Below, piece after piece: positions 54,314-54,438 of a DNA stretch of 54,438 nucleotides. The translations under genes were made by a program, and so were the position numbers. Below the pieces are notes generated by a model. The model made no database searches, was not told where the DNA came from, and saw only the letters and a program-made list of their open reading frames with translations. The number at the start of each line of letters is the position of its first letter. The first letter of the stretch is position 1. The DNA is from Granulosicoccus sp. Lineage in GTDB: Bacteria > Pseudomonadota > Gammaproteobacteria > Granulosicoccales > Granulosicoccaceae. The DNA is taken from positions 1 through 54,438 of the forward strand of contig JAHDGK010000034.1 of assembly GCA_020627685.1 (NCBI GenBank), given 5' to 3'.

Positions 54314-54438
54314 AAATACGCGTATTGATGAAATCGTAAACTAAGTACAGACATTTACATTTTTAGGCTGACGCTACCCATGTGTCATTCCCCTCCAAGC
54401 TAGCCACCATAAAGTCGATAAGTTTACGCGTCAGTTTT
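54314..54438. repeat. Direct repeat, copy B (LysR gene tail), cut by window edge
   Basis: Matches 51758-51883 at about 94 percent. It continues to the window edge, so the full repeat may be longer. Confidence 0.85.
54363..54438 (-). CDS. LysR-type regulator, C-terminal end only
   Basis: The minus strand codes KLTRKLIDFMVASLEGNDTW then VASA and a stop at 54363-54365. It differs from the remnant at 51808 by one residue (VASA against VTSA), which suggests coding constraint. The rest of the gene lies beyond the window, so it is not known whether this copy is intact. Confidence 0.65.
   Translation of the reverse strand, partial: KLTRKLIDFMVASLEGNDTWVASA

Noticed and set aside
1-54438. tRNA, rRNA, CRISPR arrays, prophage or transposase genes
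   Set aside because: None was seen by reading; short tRNA-like folds were not searched computationally.

Overview
The window looks like a chromosomal stretch of a marine-type Gammaproteobacterium. This rests on the divergent ilvY/ilvC pair with a long class II ketol-acid reductoisomerase, a ModF-like ATPase, CpdB, a DUF3565 protein, a TRAP transporter and fairly balanced base composition. The genus cannot be named from sequence alone. I saw no rRNA, tRNA, CRISPR array, transposase, integrase or phage gene.

Layout. (1) 0-9 kb: a family III CoA-transferase cut by the left edge, an Old Yellow Enzyme reductase, a HerA-like ATPase, a pore-less voltage-sensor membrane protein with a C-terminal coiled coil, and a GbsR/MarR regulator in one operon with a cyanide-insensitive-type cytochrome bd oxidase, with a perfect 20-bp palindrome upstream. 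(2) 9-13 kb: an aminotransferase/amine-oxidase pair and a glutathione-transferase/mercaptopyruvate-sulfurtransferase pair. (3) 13-21 kb: an orphan substrate-binding protein, a lipoprotein, ilvY, ilvC-modF and a LuxR solo. (4) 21-30 kb: a catabolic island with DUF1445 hydro-lyase, amidase, LysR, DUF2848, a complete TRAP transporter, an M19 dipeptidase variant and a GntR/FCD regulator; its substrate is unknown. (5) 30-37.5 kb: a homoprotocatechuate meta-cleavage operon (hpaR divergent from hpaF-hpaE-hpaD-gabD-hpaG-hpaH-DMT exporter).

(6) 37.5-48.4 kb: an SDR, a DUF3565 protein, cpdB, a PhnP-like hydrolase, a diguanylate cyclase, a Xre/MbcA-RES toxin-antitoxin pair, then a PLP amino acid decarboxylase divergent from an amine dehydrogenase of the trimethylamine/histamine dehydrogenase family joined to an AnmK-like kinase. 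The divergent spacer carries two copies of the same dyad (GCCGAC-N5-GTCGGY). (7) 48.6-54.4 kb: an AT-richer accessory-looking end with an AraC regulator, two SDRs (one with a Tat-type leader), a decayed LysR gene, and a divergent permease/LysR pair bracketed by two copies of one LysR gene tail. The second copy runs off the right edge.

How the genes work together. Much of the window concerns capture and breakdown of amino acids, amines and aromatics. The decarboxylase, amine dehydrogenase and amine oxidase could feed aldehydes and acids towards the hpa ring-cleavage route, which ends in pyruvate and succinate via the succinate-semialdehyde dehydrogenase. The hpaI aldolase, hpaBC hydroxylase and a second HpaG domain are not in the window. 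The TRAP island is the best candidate for an undescribed pathway. The voltage-sensor protein and the duplicated-dyad locus are the most unusual single items.
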